Below are positions 1 through 9,279 of a DNA stretch of 32,390 nucleotides, in pieces. Under the pieces are notes generated by a model. That model was not told the DNA's origin and did not search any database. It was given only the letters and a program-made list of their open reading frames with translations. The position numbers were made by a program, and so were the translations under genes. Position 1 is the stretch's first letter; each line of letters starts with the position of its first letter. The stretch is from Deltaproteobacteria bacterium (lineage in GTDB: Bacteria > Desulfobacterota > Syntrophobacteria > Syntrophobacterales > Syntrophobacteraceae): contig JAAYUJ010000563.1 in the NCBI GenBank assembly GCA_012517775.1, forward strand, positions 1-32,390, written 5' to 3'.

Positions 1-1234
1 ATCCCAGGACCGTCTGGACTCTTGCGAGGTTCGGGTTCAGGGTGGCCGCCTGCCGTGCGGCCTCCATGGCTCCATCGAGGTCTCCCGTGGAAAGCCGCAG
101 CTCCGCAAGCCTGGCCCAGGCCAGTGGATTGCCGGGGCTGAGCCGGACCGCATTCTTGAGGCTTTCCAGGGCGCCTTTGATGTCGAAGTGGGCCTGCTGA
201 GCATAAGAGAGGGCCACACGGGCGCCTGAAGAAACAGGGTCCGTTCTGGTGGACTTCCTTGCGAGTTCGAGGGCCTTCTGTTTCTCGTTCTGAGCCACGG
301 CGATGACGGATTGAAGCGCAAACGCCGGGGCATGGAGGGGGTCGATCTCCAAAGCACGGGCGATGTCGGTTTCCGCCTCGTTCACCCGTCCGACGGACAG
401 CAGAAGTGCTGCTCGATAGGTGAAAAAACGGGGATCGAGGATACCGTCCGAGGTTTTCGGAAGGGATGAGAATGCCGAGGCTATGTCATTTTCCCAGTAG
501 CTCTCGATGGACCTTCCAACGTCGGCGGCCCAGTCCCCATGGTCTCTGACTGCAAAATCATGGCGCTGAAAGTCCAACACCGGCGGATAGTATATGGCCC
601 AATGCACTGCATCCCTTGGGCGGACGACTACAAAGGACTCGGGAGCACTCCCCTCCCGTGCGAAAGCCGACTGGCCGCCTGTCAGCGTCAGGCTTCCGAC
701 TTCATTTTCAGTCGTCACACTTCCTTCAAAGACGGAGACTGAGGAGCCCCCCGAATCGACTTTGATGACGAACTCGGTTCCTCCAATGGCGGCATTCATG
801 AACGGTGTGATGACCTTGAGCTTTTTCGGTTTTCGGCTGAAAAAATGAATGGACCCGCCGATCACCCTCAGGAGGAGCGTCTCTTCCCTGTCCGCACTGA
901 CAAAGGTGATGACGGTATTCTGGTCGAGCCGGAGGACGGAGCCGTTCTGGAGCACAACCGCCGCCCTGCTGTTCTCCCCCACGCGAACCATATCCCCCTC
1001 GCGATAGGTGTCGTCCAAATGAACGGGTGACCAAGTCGTCTCAGAAGCTCTTCTGGCTTCGACGGTTCCCTCGACGGATACGACTCGCGCCGCCCATTCC
1101 GCATCCTTGGCGGCTTCAGCTTCAGAGGCATGAGCACGGACGGGGATGCATCTTATGAAGATGTTGATGGCGAGCAGGAGGGAGATGAAGAGACAGAGCG
1201 CAGTCAGAAGAAAGGGTCTTCCTTCGGTCCGCAT
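1..1234 (-). CDS. FecR-domain and TPR-repeat protein (C-terminus beyond window edge)
   Basis: My own translation gives an open frame of about 411 codons from ATG at 1234 to the left edge. The ORF track omits it because no stop lies inside the window. It begins MRTEGRPFLLTALCLFISLL, giving a hydrophobic signal or anchor helix at about residues 8-28. Next is a FecR-like region (about 45-160) with 'EGDMVRVGENSRAAVVL', 'NAAIGGTEFVIKVD' and 'VFEGSV', the pattern of periplasmic FecR domains. From about residue 250 come TPR-like helices, such as 'EAETDIARALEIDPLHAPAFA' and 'ALESLKNAVRLSPGNPLAWA'. A GAGGA motif lies 8 nt before the ATG. FecR-TPR proteins are common in deltaproteobacteria and are thought to act in periplasmic assembly or signalling; the specific role here is unknown. 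Track ORFs inside this interval are shadows. Confidence 0.88.
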   Translation of the reverse strand, partial: MRTEGRPFLLTALCLFISLLLAINIFIRCIPVRAHASEAEAAKDAEWAARVVSVEGTVEARRASETTWSPVHLDDTYREGDMVRVGENSRAAVVLQNGSVLRLDQNTVITFVSADREETLLLRVIGGSIHFFSRKPKKLKVITPFMNAAIGGTEFVIKVDSGGSSVSVFEGSVTTENEVGSLTLTGGQSAFAREGSAPESFVVVRPRDAVHWAIYYPPVLDFQRHDFAVRDHGDWAADVGRSIESYWENDIASAFSSLPKTSDGILDPRFFTYRAALLLSVGRVNEAETDIARALEIDPLHAPAFALQSVIAVAQNEKQKALELARKSTRTDPVSSGARVALSYAQQAHFDIKGALESLKNAVRLSPGNPLAWARLAELRLSTGDLDGAMEAARQAATLNPNLARVQTVLG

Positions 1235-1640
1235 AGTTTGTCCTCGTTGTTGAAGAGGGTGATTCCCCCTTCAAAACCCGTTCGCTATCTTGCCTCCAAG
1301 ATTTCCGTGCCCTCCTTTTCAGGATTCGGTTCCAGTGGACAACGGATTCATGAGAAAACCTCACGGCAAATTGCGTAACGTAAACTGAAATGGTGATCGG
1401 CTGTGGATAATCCACTTTCGTAGGGCTGAGATTGACATGGGCGGCAAAATGGAAAGACGGAGGAACCAGGCATAGGGCGGCGAGGCAGCTGAAGTGCCAC
1501 AGATCCTGAAAGCGGTCAATGTTCTAAAACGTACCCCTGTTTCCATATGGGAATATTCTCGCTGGTCTCAGAGGATCGTGTCAATCTCACGTGTAGGGTG
1601 TTTAATTTATTTCATATACGTCCGGCGCAAGAAATGCAAT

Positions 1641-1668
1641 CATGAAATCCCTGACCAGGGATTTCATG
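1641..1668. repeat. Perfect 13-bp palindrome in the azlD / FecR-TPR gap
   Basis: CATGAAATCCCTG, a 2-nt centre (AC), then CAGGGATTTCATG: a perfect inverted repeat of 13-bp arms. No T-tract follows on either strand, so a Rho-independent terminator is unlikely. The 2-nt centre suits a dimeric protein-binding site better than an RNA hairpin. It lies in the 513-nt gap 1235-1747, about 400 bp upstream of the FecR-TPR start and about 80 bp past the azlD stop. I see no gene in the rest of that gap. Confidence 0.6.
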
Positions 1669-1747
1669 GTGAATGCCTCCCAATGTAAAGCGTATCCCTC
1701 TGCGACATCCAGGAGACCGGGAAAGACAAACTCACGGCACACGCAGA

Positions 1748-2071
1748 TCAGAGAACCCTCTCCAGGGCCCAGAACAGCAGCATCCCCAGGACGACGGTTC
1801 CCCCAAGGGATTTGGTCTTGATGGCAAACAGGAAAGTCGGGATGGCAGCGAGGGACTTGGTGTTGAGAAAATCGAGATGGCGGGAACCACTGGAGACGAA
1901 GAGCTCACCGAAGATGAGAGCACTCAGGATGGCCACGGGGATGAGATTGAGCCATTCAACAAACCATTCCGGCAGGTTGCGTTGTGTGAGAAGGATGACG
2001 GGAAGCCACCTCGGCAGATACGTGACAATCCCCATTCCCAGGACGAGGATCAAGTATTCAGGATGGGTCAA
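1748..2071 (-). CDS. azlD: AzlD family branched-chain amino acid transport subunit
   Basis: Small membrane protein of about 107 residues that pairs with AzlC as an inner-membrane exporter of branched-chain amino acids or analogues. It shows the family pattern: an N-terminal helix with 'VLGMGIVTYLPRWLPVILL', the segment 'PEWFVEWLNLIPVAILSALIF', and C-terminal helices 'LAAIPTFLFAIKTKSLGGTVVLGMLLFW'. The track start at 2140 is a TTG far inside azlC. I prefer TTG at 2071, which follows GGAAAGGCGG and overlaps the azlC 3' end by 14 nt, giving the usual AzlD length and suggesting translational coupling. Family assignment is strong; the exact substrate is not visible. Confidence 0.88.
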   Translation of the reverse strand: MTHPEYLILVLGMGIVTYLPRWLPVILLTQRNLPEWFVEWLNLIPVAILSALIFGELFVSSGSRHLDFLNTKSLAAIPTFLFAIKTKSLGGTVVLGMLLFWALERVL

Positions 2072-2777
2072 CGGATGCCGCCTTTCCACGAAGGTGCTGC
2101 TTGATAGCGAATCCAGCCGTAGCAGCGACAAGGGATGCAATGATCACGTATGCATTTCCCGGTATCAGAACCGCTCCGATAATGGCGAGGCCCCCTGATA
2201 TCACGGCTGTGAATGCGTAGACTCTCCCCCGGAGCTGATAGACCAGGAGACAGAGAAACATGGCACTGAGGGCGTAATCCATGCCTAGGCTTCCCTCTGG
2301 AATGAACTGCCCCCCATATCCTCCGAGCACCGTGCTTAGAACCCAGACCGCGTTGGAAAATTGGTTGACCACGAGGGCCCTCCCCGAGTCCCATGCTCCC
2401 TCTCTGAACCTGGCCGTATTCACCGCAAAGCTCTCATCGGTGACTCCGTATGCAAATACCGTCAGGAAGAGTGGGCGGGCATCGCGACTCAGGTGAACGC
2501 TCAAAGCGGAGCTCATAAGCAGATGTCTCAAGTTCACCATGAAAGTGGTGATGATAATGGGAAAAGCCGATGAACCGCCGGACAGCATGGAAACCGCTAT
2601 GAACTGGGCACTGCCGGCAAAAACGAGAAGGGACATGAGCCCGATTTCATGGGGGCGCAGACCCGCCTTCTGGGCGAGCACTCCAAAGGCAAGGCCAATG
2701 GGAAGATATCCGAGGCATATGGGCCAGGCAGCCTTGAAGCCGTCCCGCACCATGCTCCATGAAAACCCTTTTTCCAT
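2058..2777 (-). CDS. azlC: AzlC family branched-chain amino acid exporter subunit
   Basis: Polytopic inner-membrane protein of 239 residues, the usual AzlC/BrnF length. The AzlC signature is clear near the N-terminus: 'GFKAAWPICLGYLPIGLAFGVLAQKAGL', then 'FAGSAQFIAVSMLSGGSSAFPIIITTFMVNLRHLLM'. 'YGVTDESFAV' is also typical. Proteins of this family pair with AzlD to export branched-chain amino acids or toxic analogues such as azaleucine. The ATG at 2777 has GGAGAG just upstream. The gene is first in a two-gene azlC-azlD operon with overlapping ends. Nothing in the sequence tells the regulator; no lrp-like gene lies next to it in this window. Confidence 0.92.
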   Translation of the reverse strand: MEKGFSWSMVRDGFKAAWPICLGYLPIGLAFGVLAQKAGLRPHEIGLMSLLVFAGSAQFIAVSMLSGGSSAFPIIITTFMVNLRHLLMSSALSVHLSRDARPLFLTVFAYGVTDESFAVNTARFREGAWDSGRALVVNQFSNAVWVLSTVLGGYGGQFIPEGSLGMDYALSAMFLCLLVYQLRGRVYAFTAVISGGLAIIGAVLIPGNAYVIIASLVAATAGFAIKQHLRGKAASVDPS

Positions 2778-2879
2778 ACTCTCCAGTGGAATTCTCAGCT
2801 AAGAAACGTATTTCGGCAAGTCTCAGCTGACTCCGTGATTTCTGTGGTAAGTCCGTCGCTTTTCATGGTTCAGGGTAAT

Positions 2880-2984
2880 TTCTCAATAGATCCAGGTAAT
2901 GACAGGATTGTAGGTCGGGTTTCCATACCCGACACCCTGGCGCAAAAGCTCCCGGGATTGGAATCCCCACCTGCTTGTCAAGAG
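2880..2984 (+). repeat. 105-bp dispersed MITE/REP-like element, copy A
   Basis: The 5' terminus TTCTCAATAG and the 3' terminus TTGTCAAGAG are imperfect terminal inverted repeats. The core holds TAGGTCGGGTTTCCATACCC (first palindrome, GTCGGGT/ACCCGAC) and GGGATTGGAATCCC (second palindrome). It lies between the azlC start and the nadC stop. Length and module order match five other copies in this window. Confidence 0.8.
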
Positions 2985-3038
2985 GGTGAGGTGCAAGCAG
3001 CCTCGGGGGGCGGAGGCAAAGGGAGGAGACGATATTCT

Positions 3039-3896
3039 TCATACTTCCAGCCACGCTTCGGGGAAGTTGACTTCCATGCTGATATCGATGGCCCGGGCAG
3101 AGTGAGTCAAGGCCCCACAACTGACGAAATCCACACCGGTTTCAGCGATTTGACCGATTCTTTCGAGCGTCACCCCTCCGGAGGCTTCGAGTAAAGCCCG
3201 GGACCGGTTGCAAATCACTGCTTCCCGGAGCATCTCCAGGGAGAAATTGTCGAGAAGGATCACATCGGCACCGGCATCCAAGGCTTCTTCCAACTCCTCG
3301 ATGGTTTCCACTTCCACTTCGATCTTCAGAAGGTGGGCGGCATGCCTTCGCCCCCTCTCCACCGCCTGCCGCACTCCTCCGGCGGCGGCGATATGATTAT
3401 CCTTGATGAGAATTCCGTCAAATAATCCAAAACGGTGGTTCACTCCCCCTCCATGGCGGACAGCTGCTTTCTCAAGTTCCCTCCAGAGGGGAGTGGTCTT
3501 TCTTGTATCCAGCAGTCGGCAGGAACCTCCGCTCATGGCATCGACCATCCGGCGTGTGAGGGTTGCAATGCCGCAGAGCCTTTGAAGGAGGTTGAGAGCA
3601 GTGCGCTCCCCCGAGAGCAGTGCCCTCATTGATCCTTCCAGTGTGAAAGCGGGCACATCGGCTTCAATGGTGTCACCATCCGTGAAAGCACTCCGAATGC
3701 GGACGTCGGAGTCAAGGAGCTCGAAAACCCTGCGAAAGGGATAGGAACCGGAAAGCACGAATGACTCTCGACCGAAAACCACCGCCTTGCCACGGGCATC
3801 CGAAGAAATGGTGGCATCAGTGGTAATGTCTCCATGACCGATGTCTTCCTGTAATGCGAGAGCAATGAGACTGTCAAGCCGACCGATCATGCTCAT
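3039..3896 (-). CDS. nadC: Nicotinate-nucleotide pyrophosphorylase (carboxylating)
   Basis: Quinolinate phosphoribosyltransferase, which converts quinolinate and PRPP to nicotinate mononucleotide, CO2 and pyrophosphate in de novo NAD synthesis in the cytoplasm. The 285-aa length is normal. Visible family motifs are 'LQEDIGHGDITTDA' (about 15-28), 'SGERTALNLLQRLCGIAT' (95-112), 'LDTRKTTPLWRELEKAAVRH' (129-148), 'GGGVNHRFGLFDGILIKDNHI' (149-169), the acidic 'EVEVET', 'DVILLDN' and 'ASGGV'. It starts 1 nt after the valS stop, so it is almost certainly cotranslated with valS. Neither nadA nor nadB is in the window. Confidence in function is high because all the substrate-binding blocks are intact. 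Confidence 0.96.
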   Translation of the reverse strand: MSMIGRLDSLIALALQEDIGHGDITTDATISSDARGKAVVFGRESFVLSGSYPFRRVFELLDSDVRIRSAFTDGDTIEADVPAFTLEGSMRALLSGERTALNLLQRLCGIATLTRRMVDAMSGGSCRLLDTRKTTPLWRELEKAAVRHGGGVNHRFGLFDGILIKDNHIAAAGGVRQAVERGRRHAAHLLKIEVEVETIEELEEALDAGADVILLDNFSLEMLREAVICNRSRALLEASGGVTLERIGQIAETGVDFVSCGALTHSARAIDISMEVNFPEAWLEV

Positions 3897-3897
3897 G

Positions 3898-6576
3898 TCA
3901 CTCCTTTGCGGCGGCGTTTGCTTTCAGGGAGTTGATACGACTCATCTGATGACGCAACTTGTCAATCTTCTCACTCAACCGGCCTCCCTTTTCCCTCTCC
4001 TTCTCAATGACTTCAGCAGGTGCTTTCTGGAGATAATCCTCGTTGGACAGCTTCTTCTGCGTACTGCCGTATTCTCTTTCAAGTTTTGCCATTTCTTTTT
4101 CTAGACGTCTGGCCTCAACATCGAAATCGATGATGTCCTTCAAGAGGACGAACACTTCCACCTTCCCGGCAATGGTACTCGCTGCAACCCGCGGTCGCTT
4201 CGTGTCACCCGCGTCTCCGATTTCCAGCCGGGATACCTTGGCCAGATCGGAGACCATTCCTCCGTGTCGCAAGAGGAGCTCTTTTTCCATGGTGTCGTCA
4301 CACCAGCACTTCACTTCCACCCGCGTTGCCGGCGGAACGTTCATCTCTCCCCGAATATTTCGAATTCCGCTGATCACACCCATAAGGCAATCCATTTGTG
4401 CTTCAGCTTCGGGATCCAACCGCTCCGGTTCCGGCCGTGGCAAGGAACTCTTCATAATGGAATTCCCCTTGTGGGGAAGCTTCTGCCAGATCTCTTCCGT
4501 CACAAAAGGCATGATGGGATGAAGAAGAACGAGCACCCGCTCGAGGACTGTCACAGAGACTGCCTGGGCAAGGGATCTGGCTTCGGGGTCTGTCCCGTAG
4601 AAATCAGGCTTCACCATTTCGAGGTACCAGTCGCAGTACTCATGCCAGAGGAATTGATAGAGAGAGCTTGCATACTGGTTGAAATGGTAGTTTTCCATGG
4701 CCTCGTCCACTTCGTCTACGACCCGCTGCAGGCGACTGAGAATCCAGCGGTGGATGAGGCTGGAGGGATGCAGAGGAATTGTGACAGGCTCCTGGTTTCC
4801 ATCGAGATTCATGAGGACGAGCCGGGCCGCATTCCAGATCTTGTTGACAAAGTGCTTGTAGCCTTCGATACGTTCGGGGGAGAGCTTCACATCCCTACCC
4901 TGAACGGCAAAAGCGGTGAGAGTGAACCGAAGGGCGTCCGTTCCATACTGATCCATCATGATAAGGGGATCGATAACATTCCCCTTGGACTTGCTCATCT
5001 TCTGACCTTGAGCATCCCGAACGAGAGCATGGACATACACATCATTGAAAGGAATCTCGTTCATGAAGTGGATACCCATCATCATCATGCGGGCTACCCA
5101 GAAATAGAGGATATCAAAACCCGTGACCAGCACCGACGTGGGATAGAACTTGTTCAAGTCCGGTGTCCGATCCGGCCATCCCAAGGTCGAGAAAGGCCAG
5201 AGCGCGGAACTGAACCATGTATCGAGCACGTCCGGGTCCTGCTCGAGGTGGTCATTTCCGCAGTCGGGGCAAGCAGTGGGGTCTTCCATGGAGACAATGG
5301 TTCTCTCACATGCTTTGCAGTACCAGGCGGGAATGCGGTGCCCCCACCAGATCTGCCTGCTCACGCACCAATCCTCGAGATTCTCCAGCCAAATGAAGTA
5401 ATCCTTCTCCCATTTTGCAGGAACGATACGGGTTCTGCCTTCCCGAACCGCCTCCATGGCTTTTTGGGCAAGGGGTTGCGTGGCGACGAACCACTGGAGG
5501 GAGAGCATCGGCTCCACCACGCTCTTGCACCGATAGCAGTGGCCCACGCGGTTCTTGTGACTCTCGATTCTTGCAAGAAATCCCCCCTTTTCCAGATCCT
5601 TGAGGATCTGCCTGCGGCAGGCATAGCGGTCCATTCCCCTGTAAGGTCCTGCCTCATGGGTCATGGTTCCGTTTTCTGCGATGACCTGAATAGACTCCAG
5701 ATGGTGTTTCCGGCCGATCTCAAAATCATTGAAGTCGTGGGCAGGGGTAATCTTGAGCGCACCAGTGCCAAACTCACGATCCACATATGGGTCCCCAATG
5801 ACGGGAATGTGCCGCTTCAGAATGGGGAGGATCACTACCTTGCCTATGTGTGCCTTATAGCGGGGATCTTCAGGGTGAACGGCAACCGCGGTGTCTCCGA
5901 GCATGGTTTCAGGTCGCGTTGTCGCCACCACAAGGGCTCCTTTCCCAACCGCCAGTGGGTAGCGAATATGGTAGAGGTGGCTGTCCAGTTCCTCTCCTTC
6001 CACTTCGATATTAGCCAGGGCGGTCATACATCGAGGGCACCAGTTGATCATTCGCTTGCCCCGGTAGATCAGTCCCTCTTCGTAGAGGCGCACGAAAACC
6101 TCTCGAACCGCCCTGGAGAGGCCTTCATCCATCGTAAAACGCTCTCGTGACCAGTCGCATGAAGCTCCAAGCCGTTTCAGCTGATTGATGATGATTCCGC
6201 CGTATTTCTGTCGCCAGTCCCATACCCGATTTAGAAACTCTTCTCTTCCAAGACTGTGCCGATCAGTTCCCTCCTGGGCAAGCTGACGCTCTACGACGTT
6301 TTGTGTGGCAATGCCCGCGTGATCGGTTCCGGGAACCCACAAGACCTCAAAACCCTTCATGCGCTTATATCGACAAAGAATATCCTGGAGGGTGTTGTTC
6401 AGTGCATGTCCCATGTGCAACTGCCCGGTCACGTTGGGAGGAGGAATGACAATGCTGAAGGAAGGCTTCGCATTGTTCTCGTTCGCCCGGAAATAGCCCT
6501 GCTCCTCCCAATGCCTGTACCAGCGGGATTCCACCTCTTTGAATGTGTATGCTTTAGGCATTATGCCTTCACTCAT
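3898..6576 (-). CDS. valS: Valyl-tRNA synthetase
   Basis: Class I aminoacyl-tRNA synthetase of 892 aa that charges tRNA-Val in the cytoplasm. The class I signatures are present: HMGH at about residues 54-57 ('[19 protein letters not shown]') and KMSKS at about 526. '[10 protein letters not shown]' and the editing (CP1) region '[19 protein letters not shown]' mark ValRS rather than IleRS or LeuRS. Two CxxC pairs ('CKAC', 'CPDC') suggest a zinc knuckle. The C-terminal 70 residues form the coiled-coil arm typical of bacterial ValS. ATG 6576 follows GAGGGAG; a second ATG five codons in is an alternative. nadC follows at 1 nt. A repeat copy sits in its upstream gap. Confidence 0.98.
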   Translation of the reverse strand: MSEGIMPKAYTFKEVESRWYRHWEEQGYFRANENNAKPSFSIVIPPPNVTGQLHMGHALNNTLQDILCRYKRMKGFEVLWVPGTDHAGIATQNVVERQLAQEGTDRHSLGREEFLNRVWDWRQKYGGIIINQLKRLGASCDWSRERFTMDEGLSRAVREVFVRLYEEGLIYRGKRMINWCPRCMTALANIEVEGEELDSHLYHIRYPLAVGKGALVVATTRPETMLGDTAVAVHPEDPRYKAHIGKVVILPILKRHIPVIGDPYVDREFGTGALKITPAHDFNDFEIGRKHHLESIQVIAENGTMTHEAGPYRGMDRYACRRQILKDLEKGGFLARIESHKNRVGHCYRCKSVVEPMLSLQWFVATQPLAQKAMEAVREGRTRIVPAKWEKDYFIWLENLEDWCVSRQIWWGHRIPAWYCKACERTIVSMEDPTACPDCGNDHLEQDPDVLDTWFSSALWPFSTLGWPDRTPDLNKFYPTSVLVTGFDILYFWVARMMMMGIHFMNEIPFNDVYVHALVRDAQGQKMSKSKGNVIDPLIMMDQYGTDALRFTLTAFAVQGRDVKLSPERIEGYKHFVNKIWNAARLVLMNLDGNQEPVTIPLHPSSLIHRWILSRLQRVVDEVDEAMENYHFNQYASSLYQFLWHEYCDWYLEMVKPDFYGTDPEARSLAQAVSVTVLERVLVLLHPIMPFVTEEIWQKLPHKGNSIMKSSLPRPEPERLDPEAEAQMDCLMGVISGIRNIRGEMNVPPATRVEVKCWCDDTMEKELLLRHGGMVSDLAKVSRLEIGDAGDTKRPRVAASTIAGKVEVFVLLKDIIDFDVEARRLEKEMAKLEREYGSTQKKLSNEDYLQKAPAEVIEKEREKGGRLSEKIDKLRHQMSRINSLKANAAAKE

Positions 6577-6696
6577 ACGAATGCTCCCTCAAGGCTCATA
6601 TACCCCTGCTTCTGTCGAGCAAGACATCGGCAACCGGCAGAGAATCCGAAGTGTCCTACCGCCCCGCCGCAGAAGCGAATACGGCGATCTTGCAGC

Positions 6697-6801
6697 TTCT
6701 CGATAGGTGTACATCACGGCAGCTTTGCAGATGGGGTTTTCATACACCTCACCCCCGTGCAAAGGCTGCCGGGATTGAAATCCCGACTTGCCTGTTGAAA
6801 A
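6697..6801 (+). repeat. 105-bp dispersed MITE/REP-like element, copy B
   Basis: Begins TTCTCGATAG and ends near CTGTTGAAAA, with core 'CCGGGATTGAAATCCCGACT' as the second palindrome. The first palindrome is decayed (GGGGTTTTCATACACC). It lies between the 3' end of the acidic protein gene and the valS start, so it is probably in the valS leader. Confidence 0.75.
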
Positions 6802-6821
6802 AGCACGCAGAGTCCGTGATG

Positions 6822-7547
6822 TCAGGAAAAATCTTTCTTTAGGTTCTCGATTTCTTCGCGAAGCAGAGTCCGTACAATATCCGGCAGCCTGGCCTCCACG
6901 ATCTCCCTTATTGTCTGAGTCAGCTTCGATTCGATTTGATCGATCAATTCATCGAGGTCCCGGAACTCGTATGGTTCCGCCATCACTGGCACTTCTTCCG
7001 ATATGGACGCGGCGGTTGCCTTCGTTTCCAATCCCGCAGGCAGTCGCTCCCCGCCGCTGGAGCCCACCTTTTTGTCATCTCCCATGTCAAGGAGCTTTTC
7101 GAAGTCGTCCTTCTCTCCGTCCTTCAATAGAAAATCGAGATCAGAATCCAGTCCCTCCAGTGACCCCGTTTCCTCTTTCCTGGAGGTCCCAGAATGGATG
7201 TTCCCTCCTTTGTCCCCGCCATGAGAGCGGCTCTCCTGCTCAAGTTGCGGTTCAAGTTCGACCGTCTCGTCAAATCCGAATTCTTTTAACAAATCCGCCT
7301 CGAGAGTGTCTGCCTCTCTATCATCCTGGTCCACGTCCAGAGCACTCAGGTCCAGTTCTCCATCCGCATCCAGGATTTCTTCATCTGCATCAGGTTTTGC
7401 AGCTTTTTCTTCGAGTCCGAGTTCAATGATATCCTCAAGGTCGATGATGTCTTCATCAAGTTCTTCTTCCTCCGAGAGGATTCCCAGATTCCTGGAAGGT
7501 CTGCTATCGTCCTGTTCCCGATCGAGGCTTTTTTTTGCTTTTTTCAT
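6822..7547 (-). CDS. Acidic low-complexity protein with PopZ/DUF2497-like helical C-terminus
   Basis: The track start (TTG, 7670) is doubtful. ATG at 7547 (MKKAKKSLDREQ) gives a 241-aa protein with a GAGAG-type site upstream. After a short basic N-terminus comes a long Asp/Glu-rich, probably disordered linker ('EEEELDEDIIDLEDIIELG', 'LDSDLDFLLKDGEKDDFEKL'). The last 45 residues are predicted helices: 'IESKLTQTIREIVEARLPDI' and 'VRTLLREEIENLKKDF'. This layout and the 'LP.iVrtLlREEIE' tail recall PopZ (DUF2497), the polar organising protein, though I cannot run a profile search and the resemblance is inferred. It precedes valS on the same strand with a repeat between them. It could equally be an unrelated scaffold. 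Confidence 0.7.
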   Translation of the reverse strand: MKKAKKSLDREQDDSRPSRNLGILSEEEELDEDIIDLEDIIELGLEEKAAKPDADEEILDADGELDLSALDVDQDDREADTLEADLLKEFGFDETVELEPQLEQESRSHGGDKGGNIHSGTSRKEETGSLEGLDSDLDFLLKDGEKDDFEKLLDMGDDKKVGSSGGERLPAGLETKATAASISEEVPVMAEPYEFRDLDELIDQIESKLTQTIREIVEARLPDIVRTLLREEIENLKKDFS

Positions 7548-7703
7548 ATGGTTTCTCTCACAGATCCCGAGGCTTGAATGGCACATCGTTCGTGGTGGTA
7601 TCGAACCACGAAAGCCATCTAAATGTATTTGACGGCGCGAAAAGGCAGTATTGTAATTCTGCACATGCAACCGCGAAATATCCGCTTGTTCTCCATGAGG
7701 AAC

Positions 7704-7808
7704 TTCTCAACAAGTCCTGGTGACAAATGCATGCTGGGTCGTGTTCCCATACCCCGCATCTGTGTGCAAACCCTGTCGGGAGTGGAATCCCGACCTACTC
7801 ATCGAGAA
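7704..7808 (+). repeat. 105-bp dispersed MITE/REP-like element, copy C
   Basis: Termini TTCTCAACAA and TCATCGAGAA; core GGGTCGTGTTCCCATACCCC and the second palindrome GTCGGGAGTGGAATCCCGAC. It lies in the 311-nt gap between dgt and the acidic protein gene, both on the minus strand. Apart from the element, I see only a small hairpin (TTCGTGG/CCACGAA, near 7590-7613) in that gap. Confidence 0.8.
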
Positions 7809-7858
7809 AATACCTCCATGAAAAGCAAGCAACCGATACCACGCGGAAAAATTCCCTG

Positions 7859-8965
7859 TCAAGGCGCATATTGATTGGGAGCAGATCCTCCGACCTTCAT
7901 CCATGGCCGGGGAAGGAACAGCCGGCTGTAAAGATCCAGGGCATAACGATCGGTCATTCCCGCAATGTAATCACACACCTGGCGTTCCCGAGAAGAGCCC
8001 GCCTGGAATACACCCAATTCACGGCAAAAGACAGTATCATCTTCCATAAACACAGCGTAAAGATCTCCTATGATTTTCTTTACGCGCCTGAATTCCTGCC
8101 TGAACCGGGGCAAATCATAAACACGCTCGAAGAGGAACGCACGCAGTTTATCCACTCTCTCCAGCATCTCCTCACTCAACCTGATTTCGGATAGACCGGC
8201 ATCAAGACTGGTATAGATAATATCCTCAACGAGTCTGTGAATTCTCCCGGCATGACTGTCTCCCACGTTATTCCGAATATCATCGGGAATATCGTGGTAA
8301 TTTAGAATCTCAGCCCTCAAGGCGTCATCCAGATCGTGATTCACATACGCGACAATATCTGCAAGCCGGACGACCTGGCCCTCAAGAGTCGTCGCCTTTT
8401 GCTCAGGATCCCCCAGGATCGGTCTTGATCTTCCTTTCGAGTGTTTGATGATTCCATCCCTCACTTCGAAAGTCAGATTGAGCCCCTGTCCCTCCTTTTC
8501 CAGTTCATCGACAATGCGAAGACTCTGCTCATTGTGAAAAAAACCGCAGGAAACCAGATCGTTGAGCGCACGCTCGCCTCCATGCCCGAACGCAGTGTGC
8601 CCGAGGTCATGTCCCAGTGCGATTGCCTCGATCAGATCTTCATTTAGAAACAGAGCACGCCCGATGGTTCGGGCAATCTGCGAAACCTCCAGCGTATGAG
8701 TCAGACGAGTCCTGTAGTGGTCGCCGGTAGGAGAGAGGAAAACCTGGGTTTTGTGCTTGAGGCGCCGGAAAGCCTTACAGTGGACGATCCGATCCCGATC
8801 CCTTTGATATGCCGTCCTCAGAGGACACTCCGGTTCTTCCCTGAGCCGACCTCGCGTCAACTCGCTCAACTGCGCCTGGGGAGCAAGATTTTGCCTTTCC
8901 CTTTGCTCCAGAGCAAACCGAAGTGGTCGCCCAAGCATTTCCGGGAAATGTCGGGAATCAGCCAT
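7859..8965 (-). CDS. dgt: Deoxyguanosinetriphosphate triphosphohydrolase-like HD protein
   Basis: HD-superfamily dNTP triphosphohydrolase that releases tripolyphosphate from dGTP or other dNTPs; thought to tune dNTP pools. The 368-aa length fits the shorter, type 2 subgroup. The metal-site motifs are visible: H90 in 'TRLTHTLEVSQIARTI', HD at 119-120 in 'IALGHDLGHTAFGHGGE', the downstream 'EVRDGIIKHS', and the last Asp in 'VRLADIVAYVNHDLDD'. The N-terminal 'RDRDRIVHCKAFRRLKHKTQVF' is also characteristic. ATG 8965 has GGCGGAG upstream. It is transcribed away from lptF across a 314-nt divergent gap. The substrate range cannot be read from sequence. Confidence 0.94.
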   Translation of the reverse strand: MADSRHFPEMLGRPLRFALEQRERQNLAPQAQLSELTRGRLREEPECPLRTAYQRDRDRIVHCKAFRRLKHKTQVFLSPTGDHYRTRLTHTLEVSQIARTIGRALFLNEDLIEAIALGHDLGHTAFGHGGERALNDLVSCGFFHNEQSLRIVDELEKEGQGLNLTFEVRDGIIKHSKGRSRPILGDPEQKATTLEGQVVRLADIVAYVNHDLDDALRAEILNYHDIPDDIRNNVGDSHAGRIHRLVEDIIYTSLDAGLSEIRLSEEMLERVDKLRAFLFERVYDLPRFRQEFRRVKKIIGDLYAVFMEDDTVFCRELGVFQAGSSRERQVCDYIAGMTDRYALDLYSRLFLPRPWMKVGGSAPNQYAP

Positions 8966-9279
8966 CTACTGGTGCTCCGCCCCTTTTGTCTCACGAGGTG
9001 AAAATCCCTCACCCAACATATCCGCTCTCCCACAAATCATCGACCGCTTTCAGTTCATGCCGCGATGGTAAAAACACGCTCGCTCTGATATATGATCATG
9101 ACCTAACACCTGTATTTCCAGGATCACATGCTTGGAAAGTGTAACCCAATTTAGACAGAATGGTGAGCCGTGACGATCGGACTCACCTGAAAACACAAGG
9201 CCGATTCCAAAAGGCGAGGAGGCATGTTTTGCCACTCCTGCCTATTGGGCAACAGTTCTTGAAATTGTAAACGAGACCG
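8966..9279. promoter_or_regulatory. Divergent intergenic region, dgt / lptF
   Basis: This 314-nt gap must hold the promoters of dgt (minus) and the lptFG cluster (plus). No gene is supported. Visible structure: an imperfect hairpin at 9163-9186 (GTGAGCCG...CGGACTCAC) about 95 nt before lptF. A TTGGAA/CAGAAT pair near 9132-9161 with 18-nt spacing is only a weak sigma-70 candidate. Confidence 0.35.

Noticed and set aside
4264-6150. 628-aa plus-strand ORF opposite valS
   Set aside because: It is an antisense shadow of valS: composition is His/Pro-rich, no domain is recognisable, and valS is unambiguous.
7577-7620. T-arm-like sequence on the minus strand (GTGGTTCGATACCAC) suggesting a tRNA
   Set aside because: No D-arm, anticodon arm or matching acceptor 5' strand lies at the right distance; it is only a short hairpin.
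7691-7821. CTCCATGA occurring on both sides of repeat copy C as a target duplication
   Set aside because: Neither occurrence abuts the element ends (5 or more bases away on each side), so it is more likely chance.
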